64,000 nucleotides of DNA, taken from Ascidia mentula. Taxonomy: Eukaryota > Chordata > Ascidiacea > Phlebobranchia > Ascidiidae. Position 1 is the stretch's first letter; the number at the start of each line of letters is the position of its first letter. The notes beneath the pieces are model-generated. The model worked only from the letters and a program-made list of their open reading frames with translations. It ran no database searches and had not been told where the DNA came from. The stretch covers positions 11,608,001-11,672,000 of the forward strand of contig OX387201.1 in NCBI GenBank assembly GCA_947561715.1, written 5' to 3'. The position numbers and the translations under genes were made by a program. Positions 13,460 through 24,442 of the stretch are shown here, piece by piece.

Positions 13460-14701
13460 CTCAAGCTTTATTATACAGTGGAAAACACTGGTACTCCAGT
13501 ATTGCTTTTGCGGTTGCACAACGCATGTAACTGTACGATTTCAGCACTTGTCCATTTTGCAGTATATGACTTTTCGATAAAAAATATTTTTTTACGGTAC
13601 AAGCTTTATTATACAATGGAAAACGCTGATACTCCAGTTTTGCTATTGCGGTTGCACAACGTATGTAGCTGTGCGATTTCAGCACTTGTCCATTTTGCAG
13701 TATATGAATTTTCGATAAAAAATATTTTTTTACGGTACAAGCTTTATTATACAATGGGAAACGCTGATACTCCAGTATTGCTTTTGCGGTTGCACAACGT
13801 ATGTAGCTGTGCGATTTCAGCACTTGTCCATTTTGCAGTATATGACTTTTCGATAAAAAATAATTTTTTTCAGTACAAGCTTTATTACACAATGGAAAAG
13901 GCTGATACTCCAGTATTGCTTTTGCGGTTGCACAACGTATGTAACTATGCGATTTCAGCACTTGTCCATTTTGCAGTATATGACTTTTCGATAAAAAATA
14001 TGTTTTTTCAGAACAAGCTTTATTATACAGTGGAAAACGCTGGTACTCCAGTATTGCTTTTGCGGTTGCACAACGTATGTAGCTGGGCGATTTCAGCACT
14101 TGTCCATTTTGCAGTATATGACTTTTTGTGAAAAAATATTTTTTTTCAGTACAAGGTTTATTATACAGTGGAAAACGCTGGTACTCCAGTATTGGTTTTG
14201 CGGTTGCACAACGTATGTAAATATGCAATTTCAGCACTTGTCCATTTTGCAGTATATGACTTTTTGTGAAAAAATATTTTTTTTCAGTACAAGCTTTATT
14301 ATACAGTGCAAAACGCTGGTACTCCAGTATTGCTTTTGCGGTTGCACAACGTATGTAACTATGCGATTCCAGCACTTGTCCATTTTGCAGTATATGACTT
14401 TTCGTGAAAAAATATTTTTTTTCAGTACAAGCTTTATTATACAGTGGAAAACGCTGGTACTCCAGTATTGCTTTTGCGGTTGCACAACGTATGTAACTGT
14501 GCGATTTCAGCACTTGTCCATTTTGCAGTATATGACTTTTCGTGAAAAAATATTTTTTTTCAGTACAAGCTTTATTATACAGTGGAAAACGCTGGTACTC
14601 CAGTATTGCTTTTGCGGTTGCACAACGTTTGTAACTAAGCGATTTCAGCACTTGTCCATTTTGCAGTATATGACTTTTCGTTAAAAAATATTTCTTTTCA
14701 G
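13460..14701. repeat. Mosaic unit X1, nine type 1 monomers
   Basis: The unit runs from one CAGCTCAAGCTT landmark to the next, 1,242 bp or 9 x 138. It opens with GGAAAACACTGG, then TTTTTTTACGG monomers, TATGAATTTTCG, AATAATTTTTTTC, AGCTGGGCG, an AAGGTT HindIII loss at 14,153, and GTGAAAAAA monomers, ending with AACGTTTGTAACTAAGCG. It is repeated as 15,902-17,143 at an offset of 2,442 bp. Confidence 0.92.
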
Positions 14702-15901
14702 CTCAAGCTTTATTATACAGTGGAAAACACTGGTACTCCAGTATTGCTTTTGCGGTTGCACAACGCATGTAACTGTACGATTTCAGCACTTGTCCATTTT
14801 GCAGTATATTATACAGTGGAAAACGCTGATACTCCAGTACTGAGTTTGCGGTTGCACAACGTATGTAACTATGCGATTTCAGCACTTGTCCATTTTGCAG
14901 TATATGACTTTTCGATAAAAAATATGTTTTTTCAGTACAAGCTTTATTATACAGTGGAAAACGCTGATACTCCAGTACTGAGTTTGCGGTTGCACAACGT
15001 ATGTGACTATGCGATTTCAGCACTTGTCCATTTTGCAGTATATGACTTTTCGATGAAAAATATTTTTTTTCATTACAAGCTTTATTATACAGTGGAAAAC
15101 GCTGATACTCCAGTACTGAGTTTGCGGTTGCACAACGTATGTAACTCTGCGCTTTCAGCACTTGTCCATTTTGCAGTATATGACTTTTCGATAAAAAATA
15201 TTTTTTTTCAGTACAAGCTTTATTATACAGTGGAAAACGCTGATACTCCAGTACTGAGTTTGCGGTTGCACAACGTATGTAACTATGCGATTTCAGCACT
15301 TGTCCATTTTGCAGTATATGACTTTTCGATAAAAAATATTTTTTTTCATTGCAAGCTTTATTATACAGTGGAAAACGCTGATACTCCAGTATTGCGTTTG
15401 CGGTTGCACAACGTATGTAACTATGCGCTTTCAGCACTTGTCCATTTTGCAGTATATGACTTTTCGATAAAAAATATTTTTTTTCAGTACAAGCTTTATT
15501 ATACAGTGGAAAACGCTGATACTCCAGTACTGAGTTTGCGGTTGCACAACGTATGTAACTATGCGATTTCAGCACTTGTCCATTTTGCAGTATATGACTT
15601 TTCGATAAAAAATATGTTTTTTCAGTACAAGCTTTATTATACAGTGGAAAACGCTGATACTCCAGTACTAAGTTTGCGGTTGCACAACGTATGTAACTAT
15701 GCGATTTCAGCACTTGTCCATTTTGCAGTATATGACTTTTCGTGAAAAAATATTTTTTTTCAGTACAAGCTTTATTATACAGTGGAAAACGCTGGTACTC
15801 CAGTATTGCTTTTGCAGTTGCACAACGTTTGTAACTAAGCGATTTCAGCACTTGTCCATTTTGCAGTATATGACTTTTCGTTAAAAAATATTTCTTTTCA
15901 G
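14702..15901. repeat. Mosaic unit Y1, type 1 to type 2 and back
   Basis: The unit is 1,200 bp, which is eight monomers plus one of 96 bp. It starts like X1, then passes through the truncated monomer into type 2 monomers (GATACTCCAGTACTGAG). It returns in register to type 1 (GTGAAAAAA, GGTACTCC, CTTTTGCAGTTGC) between about 15,690 and 15,800. The CTTTTGCAG variant at the end matches the monomer just before X1 (about 13,371), not the end of X1 (CTTTTGCGG), which points to the partner used in the exchange. Confidence 0.9.
14768..14863. repeat. Truncated 96-bp monomer, first type 1/type 2 junction
   Basis: The monomer runs from its start to GCAGTAT (14,801-14,807) and then continues with ATTATACAGTGG. 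It lacks monomer bases 41-82: the GACTTTTCG stretch, the whole A/T tract and the HindIII site. The left part is type 1 and everything to its right is type 2. TAT/ATTAT sequence on both sides could have served as microhomology. The 42 lost bases are a multiple of three, so the frames stay open. Confidence 0.95.
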
Positions 15902-17143
15902 CTCAAGCTTTATTATACAGTGGAAAACACTGGTACTCCAGTATTGCTTTTGCGGTTGCACAACGCATGTAACTGTACGATTTCAGCACTTGTCCATTTT
16001 GCAGTATATGACTTTTCGATAAAAAATATTTTTTTACGGTACAAGCTTTATTATACAATGGAAAACGCTGATACTCCAGTTTTGCTATTGCGGTTGCACA
16101 ACGTATGTAGCTGTGCGATTTCAGCACTTGTCCATTTTGCAGTATATGAATTTTCGATAAAAAATATTTTTTTACGGTACAAGCTTTATTATACAATGGG
16201 AAACGCTGATACTCCAGTATTGCTTTTGCGGTTGCACAACGTATGTAGCTGTGCGATTTCAGCACTTGTCCATTTTGCAGTATATGACTTTTCGATAAAA
16301 AATAATTTTTTTCAGTACAAGCTTTATTACACAATGGAAAAGGCTGATACTCCAGTATTGCTTTTGCGGTTGCACAACGTATGTAACTATGCGATTTCAG
16401 CACTTGTCCATTTTGCAGTATATGACTTTTCGATAAAAAATATGTTTTTTCAGAACAAGCTTTATTATACAGTGGAAAACGCTGGTACTCCAGTATTGCT
16501 TTTGCGGTTGCACAACGTATGTAGCTGGGCGATTTCAGCACTTGTCCATTTTGCAGTATATGACTTTTTGTGAAAAAATATTTTTTTTCAGTACAAGGTT
16601 TATTATACAGTGGAAAACGCTGGTACTCCAGTATTGGTTTTGCGGTTGCACAACGTATGTAAATATGCAATTTCAGCACTTGTCCATTTTGCAGTATATG
16701 ACTTTTTGTGAAAAAATATTTTTTTTCAGTACAAGCTTTATTATACAGTGCAAAACGCTGGTACTCCAGTATTGCTTTTGCGGTTGCACAACGTATGTAA
16801 CTATGCGATTCCAGCACTTGTCCATTTTGCAGTATATGACTTTTCGTGAAAAAATATTTTTTTTCAGTACAAGCTTTATTATACAGTGGAAAACGCTGGT
16901 ACTCCAGTATTGCTTTTGCGGTTGCACAACGTATGTAACTGTGCGATTTCAGCACTTGTCCATTTTGCAGTATATGACTTTTCGTGAAAAAATATTTTTT
17001 TTCAGTACAAGCTTTATTATACAGTGGAAAACGCTGGTACTCCAGTATTGCTTTTGCGGTTGCACAACGTTTGTAACTAAGCGATTTCAGCACTTGTCCA
17101 TTTTGCAGTATATGACTTTTCGTTAAAAAATATTTCTTTTCAG
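15902..17143. repeat. Mosaic unit X2, copy of X1
   Basis: This is X1 repeated at an offset of 2,442 bp, with the same private variants in the same order, including TATACAATGGGAAACGC, AGCTGGGCG, the AAGGTT HindIII loss (14,153 and 16,595) and ATACAGTGCAAAACGC. I saw no difference on reading the lines side by side. X1 plus Y1 was therefore duplicated as a block, recently by appearance. Confidence 0.92.
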
Positions 17144-20100
17144 CTCAAGCTTTATTATACAGTGGAAAACACTGGTACTCCAGTATTGCTTTTGCGGTTG
17201 CACAACGCATGTAACTGTACGATTTCAGCACTTGTCCATTTTGCAGTATATTATACAGTGGAAAACGCTGATACTCCAGTACTGAGTTTGCGGTTGCACA
17301 ACGTATGTAACTATGCGATTTCAGCACTTGTCCATTTTGCAGTATATGACTTTTCGATAAAAAATATGTTTTTTCAGTACAAGCTTTATTATACAGTGGA
17401 AAACGCTGATACTCCAGTACTGAGTTTGCGGTTGCACAACGTATGTGACTATGCGATTTCAGCACTTGTCCATTTTGCAGTATATGACTTTTCGATGAAA
17501 AATATTTTTTTTCATTACAAGCTTTATTATACAGTGGAAAACGCTGATACTCCAGTACTGAGTTTGCGGTTGCACAACGTATGTAACTCTGCGCTTTCAG
17601 CACTTGTCCATTTTGCAGTATATGACTTTTCGATAAAAAATATTTTTTTTCAGTACAAGCTTTATTATACAGTGGAAAACGCTGATACTCCAGTACTGAG
17701 TTTGCGGTTGCACAACGTATGTAACTATGCGATTTCAGCACTTGTCCATTTTGCAGTATATGACTTTTCGATAAAAAATATTTTTTTTCATTGCAAGCTT
17801 TATTATACAGTGGAAAACGCTGATACTCCAGTATTGCGTTTGCGGTTGCACAACGTATGTAACTATGCGCTTTCAGCACTTGTCCATTTTGCAGTATATG
17901 ACTTTTCGATAAAAAATATTTTTTTTCAGTACAAGCTTTATTATACAGTGGAAAACGCTGATACTCCAGTACTGAGTTTGCGGTTGCACAACGTATGTAA
18001 CTATGCGATTTCAGCACTTGTCCATTTTGCAGTATATGACTTTTCGATAAAAAATATGTTTTTTCAGTACAAGCTTTATTATACAGTGGAAAACGCTGAT
18101 ACTCCAGTACTAAGTTTGCGGTTGCACAACGTATGTAACTATGCGATTTCAGCACTTGTCCATTTTGCAGTATATGACTTTTCGATAAAAAATATTTTTT
18201 TTCAGTACAAGCTTTATTATACAGTGGAAAACGCTGATACTCCAGTACTGAGTTTGCGGTTGCACAACGCAGGTAACTATGCGATTTCAGCACTTGTCCA
18301 TTTTGCAGTATATGACTTTTCGATAAAAAATATTTTTTTTCAGTACAAGCTTTATTATACAGTGGAAAACGCTGATACTCCAGTACTGAGTTTGCGGTTG
18401 CACAACGTATGTAACTATGCGATTTCAGCACTTGTCCATTTTGCAGTATATGACTTTTCGATAAAAAATATGTTTTTTCAGTACAAGCTTTATTATACAG
18501 TGGAAAACGCTGATACTCCAGTACTGAGTTTGCGGTTGCACAACGTATGTAACTATGCGATTTCAGCACTTGTCCATTTTGCAGTATGTGTCTTTTCGAT
18601 GAAAAATATTTTTTTTCATTACAAGCTTTATTATACAGTGGAAAACGCTGATACTCCAGTACCGAGTTTGCAGTTGCACAACGTATGTAACTCTGCGATT
18701 TCAGCACTTGTCCATTTTGCAGTATATGACTTTTCGATAAAAAAATTTTTTTTTCTTTACAAGCTTTATTATACAGTGGAAAACGCTGATACTCCAGTAC
18801 TGAGTTTGCGGTTGCACAACGCATGTAACTATGCGATTTCAGCACTTGTCCATTTTGCAGTATATGACTTTTCGATAAAAAATATTTTTTTTCAGTACAA
18901 GCTTTATTATACAGTGGAAAACGCTGATACTCCAGTACTAAGTTTGCGGTTGCACAACGCATGTAACTATGCGATTTCAGCACTTGTCCATTTTGCAGTA
19001 TATGACTTTTCGATAAAAAATATTTTTTTTCAGTACAAGCTTTATTATACAGTGGAAAACGCTGATACTCCAGTACTGAGTTTGCGGTTGCACAACGTAT
19101 GTAACTATGCGATTTCAGCACTTGTCCATTTTGCAGTATATGACTTTTCGATAAAAAATATTTTTTTTCAGTACAAGCTTTATTATACAGTGGAAAACGC
19201 TGATACTCCAGTACTGAGTTTGCGGTTGCACAACGTATGTAACTATGCGATTTCAGCACTTGTCCATTTTGCAGTATATGACTTTTCGATGAAAAATATT
19301 TTTTTTCATTACAAGCTTTATTATACAGTGGAAAACGCTGATACTCCAGTACTGAGTTTGCGGTTGCACAACGCATGTAACTATGCGATTTCAGTACTTG
19401 TCCATTTTGCAGTATATGACTTTTCAATAAAAAATATTTTTTTTCAGTACAAGCTTTATTATACAGTGGAAAACGCTGATACTCCAGTACTGAGTTTGCG
19501 GTTGCACAACGTATGTAACTATGCGATATCAGCACTTGTCCATTTTGCAGTATATGACTTTTCGATAAAAAATGTGTTTTTTCAGTACAAGCTTTATTAT
19601 ACAGTGGAAAACGCTGATACTCCAGTACTGAGTTTGCGGTTGCACAACGTATGTAACTATGCGATTTCAGCACTTGTCCATTTTGCAGTATATGACTTTT
19701 CGATGAAAATAATTTTTTTCCATTACAAGGTTTATTATACAGTGGAAAACGCTGGTACTCCAGTATTGGTTTTGCGGTTGCACAACGTATGTAAATATGC
19801 AATTTCAGCACTTGTCCATTTTGCAGTATATGACTTTTTGTGAAAAAATATTTTTTTTCAGTACAAGCTTTATTATACAGTGCAAAACGCTGGTACTCCA
19901 GTATTGCTTTTGCGGTTGCACAACGTATGTAACTATGCGATTCCAGCACTTGTCCATTTTGCAGTATATGACTTTTCGTGAAAAAATATTTTTTTTCAGT
20001 ACAAGCTTTATTATACAGTGGAAAACGCTGGTACTCCAGTATTGCTTTTGCGGTTGCACAACGTATGTAACTGTGCGATTTCAGCACTTGTCCATTTTGC

Positions 20101-20275
20101 AGTATATGACTTTTCGTGAAAAAATATTTTTTTTCAGTACAAGCTTTATTATACAGTGGAAAACGCTGGTACTCCAGTATTGCTTTTGCGGTTGCACAAC
20201 GTTTGTAACTAAGCGATTTCAGCACTTGTCCATTTTGCAGTATATGACTTTTCGTTAAAAAATATTTCTTTTCAG
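17144..20275. repeat. Mosaic unit Y2, long form of Y1
   Basis: The unit is 3,132 bp, 22 full monomers plus a 96-bp one. It matches Y1 up to about 18,180, but then stays in type 2 for about another 1.5 kb. It re-enters type 1 in register at about 19,727-19,760, where CATTACAAGGTTTATTATACAG leads into GCTGGTACTCC and ATTGGTTTTGCGG. That entry point equals X1 position 14,153. Variants GTATGTGTC (about 18,586), GTACCGAG and the T-rich TTCTTTAC tract are shared with Y3 only. Confidence 0.9.
17210..17305. repeat. Truncated 96-bp monomer, second copy
   Basis: This is the same junction as at 14,768, exactly 2,442 bp further on, inside Y2. The break at GCAGTAT/ATTATACAG is the same to the base, so it is a copy of one event and not a second deletion. 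Confidence 0.95.
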
Positions 20276-22860
20276 CTCAAGCTTTATTATACAGTGGAAA
20301 ACACTGGTACTCCAGTATTGCTTTTGCGGTTGCACAACGCATGTAACTGTACGATTTCAGCACTTGTCCATTTTGCAGTATATTATACAGTGGAAAACGC
20401 TGATACTCCAGTACTGAGTTTGCGGTTGCACAACGTATGTAACTATGCGATTTCAGCACTTGTCCATTTTGCAGTATATGACTTTTCGATAAAAAATATG
20501 TTTTTTCAGTACAAGCTTTATTATACAGTGGAAAACGCTGATACTCCAGTACTGAGTTTGCGGTTGCACAACGTATGTGACTATGCGATTTCAGCACTTG
20601 TCCATTTTGCAGTATATGACTTTTCGATGAAAAATATTTTTTTTCATTACAAGCTTTATTATACAGTGGAAAACGCTGATACTCCAGTACTGAGTTTGCG
20701 GTTGCACAACGTATGTAACTCTGCGCTTTCAGCACTTGTCCATTTTGCAGTATATGACTTTTCGATAAAAAATATTTTTTTTCAGTACAAGCTTTATTAT
20801 ACAGTGGAAAACGCTGATACTCCAGTACTGAGTTTGCGGTTGCACAACGTATGTAACTATGCGATTTCAGCACTTGTCCATTTTGCAGTATATGACTTTT
20901 CGATAAAAAATATTTTTTTTCATTGCAAGCTTTATTATACAGTGGAAAACGCTGATACTCCAGTATTGCGTTTGCGGTTGCACAACGTATGTAACTATGC
21001 GCTTTCAGCACTTGTCCATTTTGCAGTATATGACTTTTCGATAAAAAATATTTTTTTTCAGTACAAGCTTTATTATACAGTGGAAAACGCTGATACTCCA
21101 GTACTGAGTTTGCGGTTGCACAACGTATGTAACTATGCGATTTCAGCACTTGTCCATTTTGCAGTATATGACTTTTCGATAAAAAATATGTTTTTTCAGT
21201 ACAAGCTTTATTATACAGTGGAAAACGCTGATACTCCAGTACTAAGTTTGCGGTTGCACAACGTATGTAACTATGCGATTTCAGCACTTGTCCATTTTGC
21301 AGTATATGACTTTTCGATAAAAAATATTTTTTTTCAGTACAAGCTTTATTATACAGTGGAAAACGCTGATACTCCAGTACTGAGTTTGCGGTTGCACAAC
21401 GCAGGTAACTATGCGATTTCAGCACTTGTCCATTTTGCAGTATATGACTTTTCGATAAAAAATATTTTTTTTCAGTACAAGCTTTATTATACAGTGGAAA
21501 ACGCTGATACTCCAGTACTGAGTTTGCGGTTGCACAACGTATGTAACTATGCGATTTCAGCACTTGTCCATTTTGCAGTATATGACTTTTCGATAAAAAA
21601 TATGTTTTTTCAGTACAAGCTTTATTATACAGTGGAAAACGCTGATACTCCAGTACTGAGTTTGCGGTTGCACAACGTATGTAACTATGCGATTTCAGCA
21701 CTTGTCCATTTTGCAGTATGTGTCTTTTCGATGAAAAATATTTTTTTTCATTACAAGCTTTATTATACAGTGGAAAACGCTGATACTCCAGTACCGAGTT
21801 TGCAGTTGCACAACGTATGTAACTCTGCGATTTCAGCACTTGTCCATTTTGCAGTATATGACTTTTCGATAAAAAAATTTTTTTTTCTTTACAAGCTTTA
21901 TTATACAGTGGAAAACGCTGATACTCCAGTACTGAGTTTGCGGTTGCACAACGCATGTAACTATGCGATTTCAGCACTTGTCCATTTTGCAGTATATGAC
22001 TTTTCGATAAAAAATATTTTTTTTCAGTACAAGCTTTATTATACAGTGGAAAACGCTGATACTCCAGTACTAAGTTTGCGGTTGCACAACGCATGTAACT
22101 ATGCGATTTCAGTACTTGTCCATTTTGCAGTATATGACTTTTCGATAAAAAATATTTTTTTTCAGTACAAGCTTTATTATACAGTGGAAAACGCTGATAC
22201 TCCAGTACTGAGTTTGCGGTTGCACAACGTATGTAACTATGCGATTTCAGCACTTGTCCATTTTGCAGTATATGACTTTTCGATAAAAAATATTTTTTTT
22301 CAGTACAAGCTTTATTATACAGTGGAAAACGCTGATACTCCAGTACTGAGTTTGCGGTTGCACAACGTATGTAACTATGCGATTTCAGCACTTGTCCATT
22401 TTGCAGTATATGACTTTTCGATGAAAAATATTTTTTTTCATTACAAGCTTTATTATACAGTGGAAAACGCTGATACTCCAGTACTGAGTTTGCGGTTGCA
22501 CAACGCATGTAACTATGCGATTACAGTACTTGTCCATTTTGCAGTATATGACTTTTCAATAAAAAATATTTTTTTTCAGTACAAGCTTTATTATGCAGTG
22601 GAAAACGCTGATACTCCAGTACTGAGTTTGCGGTTGCACAACGTATGTAACTATGCGATTTCAGCACTTGTCCATTTTGCAGTATATGACTTTTCGATAA
22701 AAAATGTGTTTTTTCAGTACAAGCTTTATTATACAGTGGAAAACGCTGATACTCCAGTACTGAGTTTGCGGTTGCACAACGTATGTAACTATGCGGTTTC
22801 AGCACTTGTCCATTTTGCAGTATATGACTTTTCGATGAAAATAATTTTTTTCCATTACAA
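20276..22860. repeat. Mosaic unit Y3, leading into the type 2 array
   Basis: This repeats Y2 at an offset of 3,132 bp from its CAGCTCAAGCTT start for about 2.6 kb, with a few substitutions (for example GTACTTGTCC at about 22,112, TATGCAGTGG at 22,592, TATGCGGTTTC at 22,792). At the point where Y2 goes back to type 1, Y3 continues in type 2 (AAGCTT and GCTGATACTCC near 22,860-22,885) and never returns. It is therefore the copy that connects to the main array. Confidence 0.9.
20342..20437. repeat. Truncated 96-bp monomer, third copy
   Basis: This is the same junction again, 3,132 bp after the second copy. To its right the array remains type 2 to the window end, so this copy best represents the original boundary between the two subfamilies. 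Confidence 0.95.
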
Positions 22861-24027
22861 GCTTTATTATACAGTGGAAAACGCTGATACTCCAGTACTG
22901 AGTTTGCGGTTGCACAACGTATGTAACTCTGCGCTTTCAGCACTTGTCCATTTTGCAGTATATGACTTTTCGATAAAAAATATTTTTTTTCATTGCAAGC
23001 TTTATTATACAGTGGAAAACGCTGATACTCCAGTATTGCGTTTGCGAATGCACAACGTATGTAACTATGCGCTTTCAGCACTTGTCCATTTTGCAGTATA
23101 TGACTTTTCGATAAAAAATATTTTTTTTCAGTACAAGCTTTATTATACAGTGGAAAACGCTGATACTCCAGTACTGAGTTTGCGGTTGCACAAAGTATGT
23201 AACTCTGCGCTTTCAGCACTTGTCCATTTTGCAGTATATGACTTTTCGATAAAAAATATTTTTTTTCATTACAAGCTTTATTATACAGTGGAAAACGCTG
23301 ATACTCCAGTACTGAGTTTGCGGTTGCACAACGTATGTAACTCTGCGCTTTCAGCACTTGTCCATTTTGCAGTATATGACTTTTCGATAAAAAATATTTT
23401 TTTTCAGTACAAGCTTTATTATACAGTGGAAAACGCTGATACTCCAGTATTGAGTTTGCGGTTGCACAACGTATGTAACTATGCGATTTCAGCACTTGTC
23501 CATTTTGCAGTATATGACTTTTCGATAAAAAATATTTTTTTTCATTGCAAGCTTTATTATACAGTGGAAAACGCTGATACTCCAGTACTGAGTTTGCGGT
23601 TGCACAACATAAGTAACTCTGCGCTTTCAGCACTTGTCCATTTTGCAGTATTTGACTTTTCGATAAAAAATATTTTTTTTCAGTACAAGCTTTATTATAC
23701 AGTGGAAAACGCTGATACTCCAGTACTGAGTTTGCGGTTGCACAACGTATGTAACTATGCGATTTCAGCACTTGTCCATTTTGCAGTATATGACTTTTCG
23801 ATAAAAAATATGTGTTTTTCAGTACAAGCTTTATTATACAGTGGAAAACGCTGATACTCCAGTACTGAGTTTGCGGTTGCACAACGTATGTAACTATGCG
23901 ATTTCAGCACTTGTCCATTTTGCAGTATATGACTTTTCGATGAAAAATATTTTTTTTTCAGTACAAGCTTTATTATACAGTGGAAAACGCTGATACTCCA
24001 GTACTGAGTTTGCGGTTGCACAACGTA

Positions 24028-24442
24028 TGTAACTATGGGATTTCAGCACTTGTCCATTTTGCAGTATATGACTTTTCGATAAAAAATATTGTTTTTTCAG
24101 TACAAGCTTTATTATACAGTGGAAAACGCTGATACTCCAGTACTGAGTTTGCAGTTGCACAACGTATGTAACTATGCGATTTCAGCACTTGTCCATTTTG
24201 CAGTATGTGACTTTTCGATAAAAAATATTTTTTTTCATTACAAGCTTTATTATACAGTGGAAAACGCTGATACTCCAGTATTGCGTTTGCGGTTGCACAA
24301 CGTATGTAACTATGCGCTTTCAGCACTTGTCCATTTTGCAGTATATGACTTTTCGATAAAAAATATTTTTTTTCAGTACAAGCTTTATTATACAGTGGAA
24401 AACGCTGATACTCCAGTACTGAGTTTGCGGTTGCACAACGTA
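24028..24442. repeat. Landmark trimer A (+1 base), five copies in window
   Basis: Three monomers, 415 bp, carry TATGGGATTTC, an A/T tract reading AATATTGTTTTTTCAG with one extra base, CTGAGTTTGCAGTTGC, GTATGTGACTTTTCG, and a CATTAC then ATTGCGTTTG pair. The copy at 26,378-26,792 is the same to my reading. Related copies sit around GTATGTGAC at 37,594, 48,362 and 50,709. The spacings are 17, 80, 78 and 17 monomers plus accumulated single-base insertions, so the trimer marks block starts. Confidence 0.85.

Larger units (their letters stand above)
1..14807. repeat. Type 1 subfamily domain
   Basis: All monomers up to the first truncated monomer are type 1. Neighbouring monomers differ at many sites. 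Stop-producing variants are frequent, such as AACTAAGCG (about 558, 833, 971, 3,457, 5,943) and GTGTAAGAC (about 1,417, 2,799, 5,420, 6,386). Single-base indels near 946, 1,160, 1,570, 2,685, 2,955, 3,650 and 9,917 break the reading phase. By the usual behaviour of satellites, greater divergence between neighbours suggests an older or less recently homogenised part of the array, such as a flank. That reading is inference. Confidence 0.9.

Noticed and set aside
14768-20437. Three independent 42-bp deletions
   Set aside because: The break is the same to the base in all three, and the surrounding private variants are shared at offsets of 2,442 and 3,132 bp, so these are copies of a single event.
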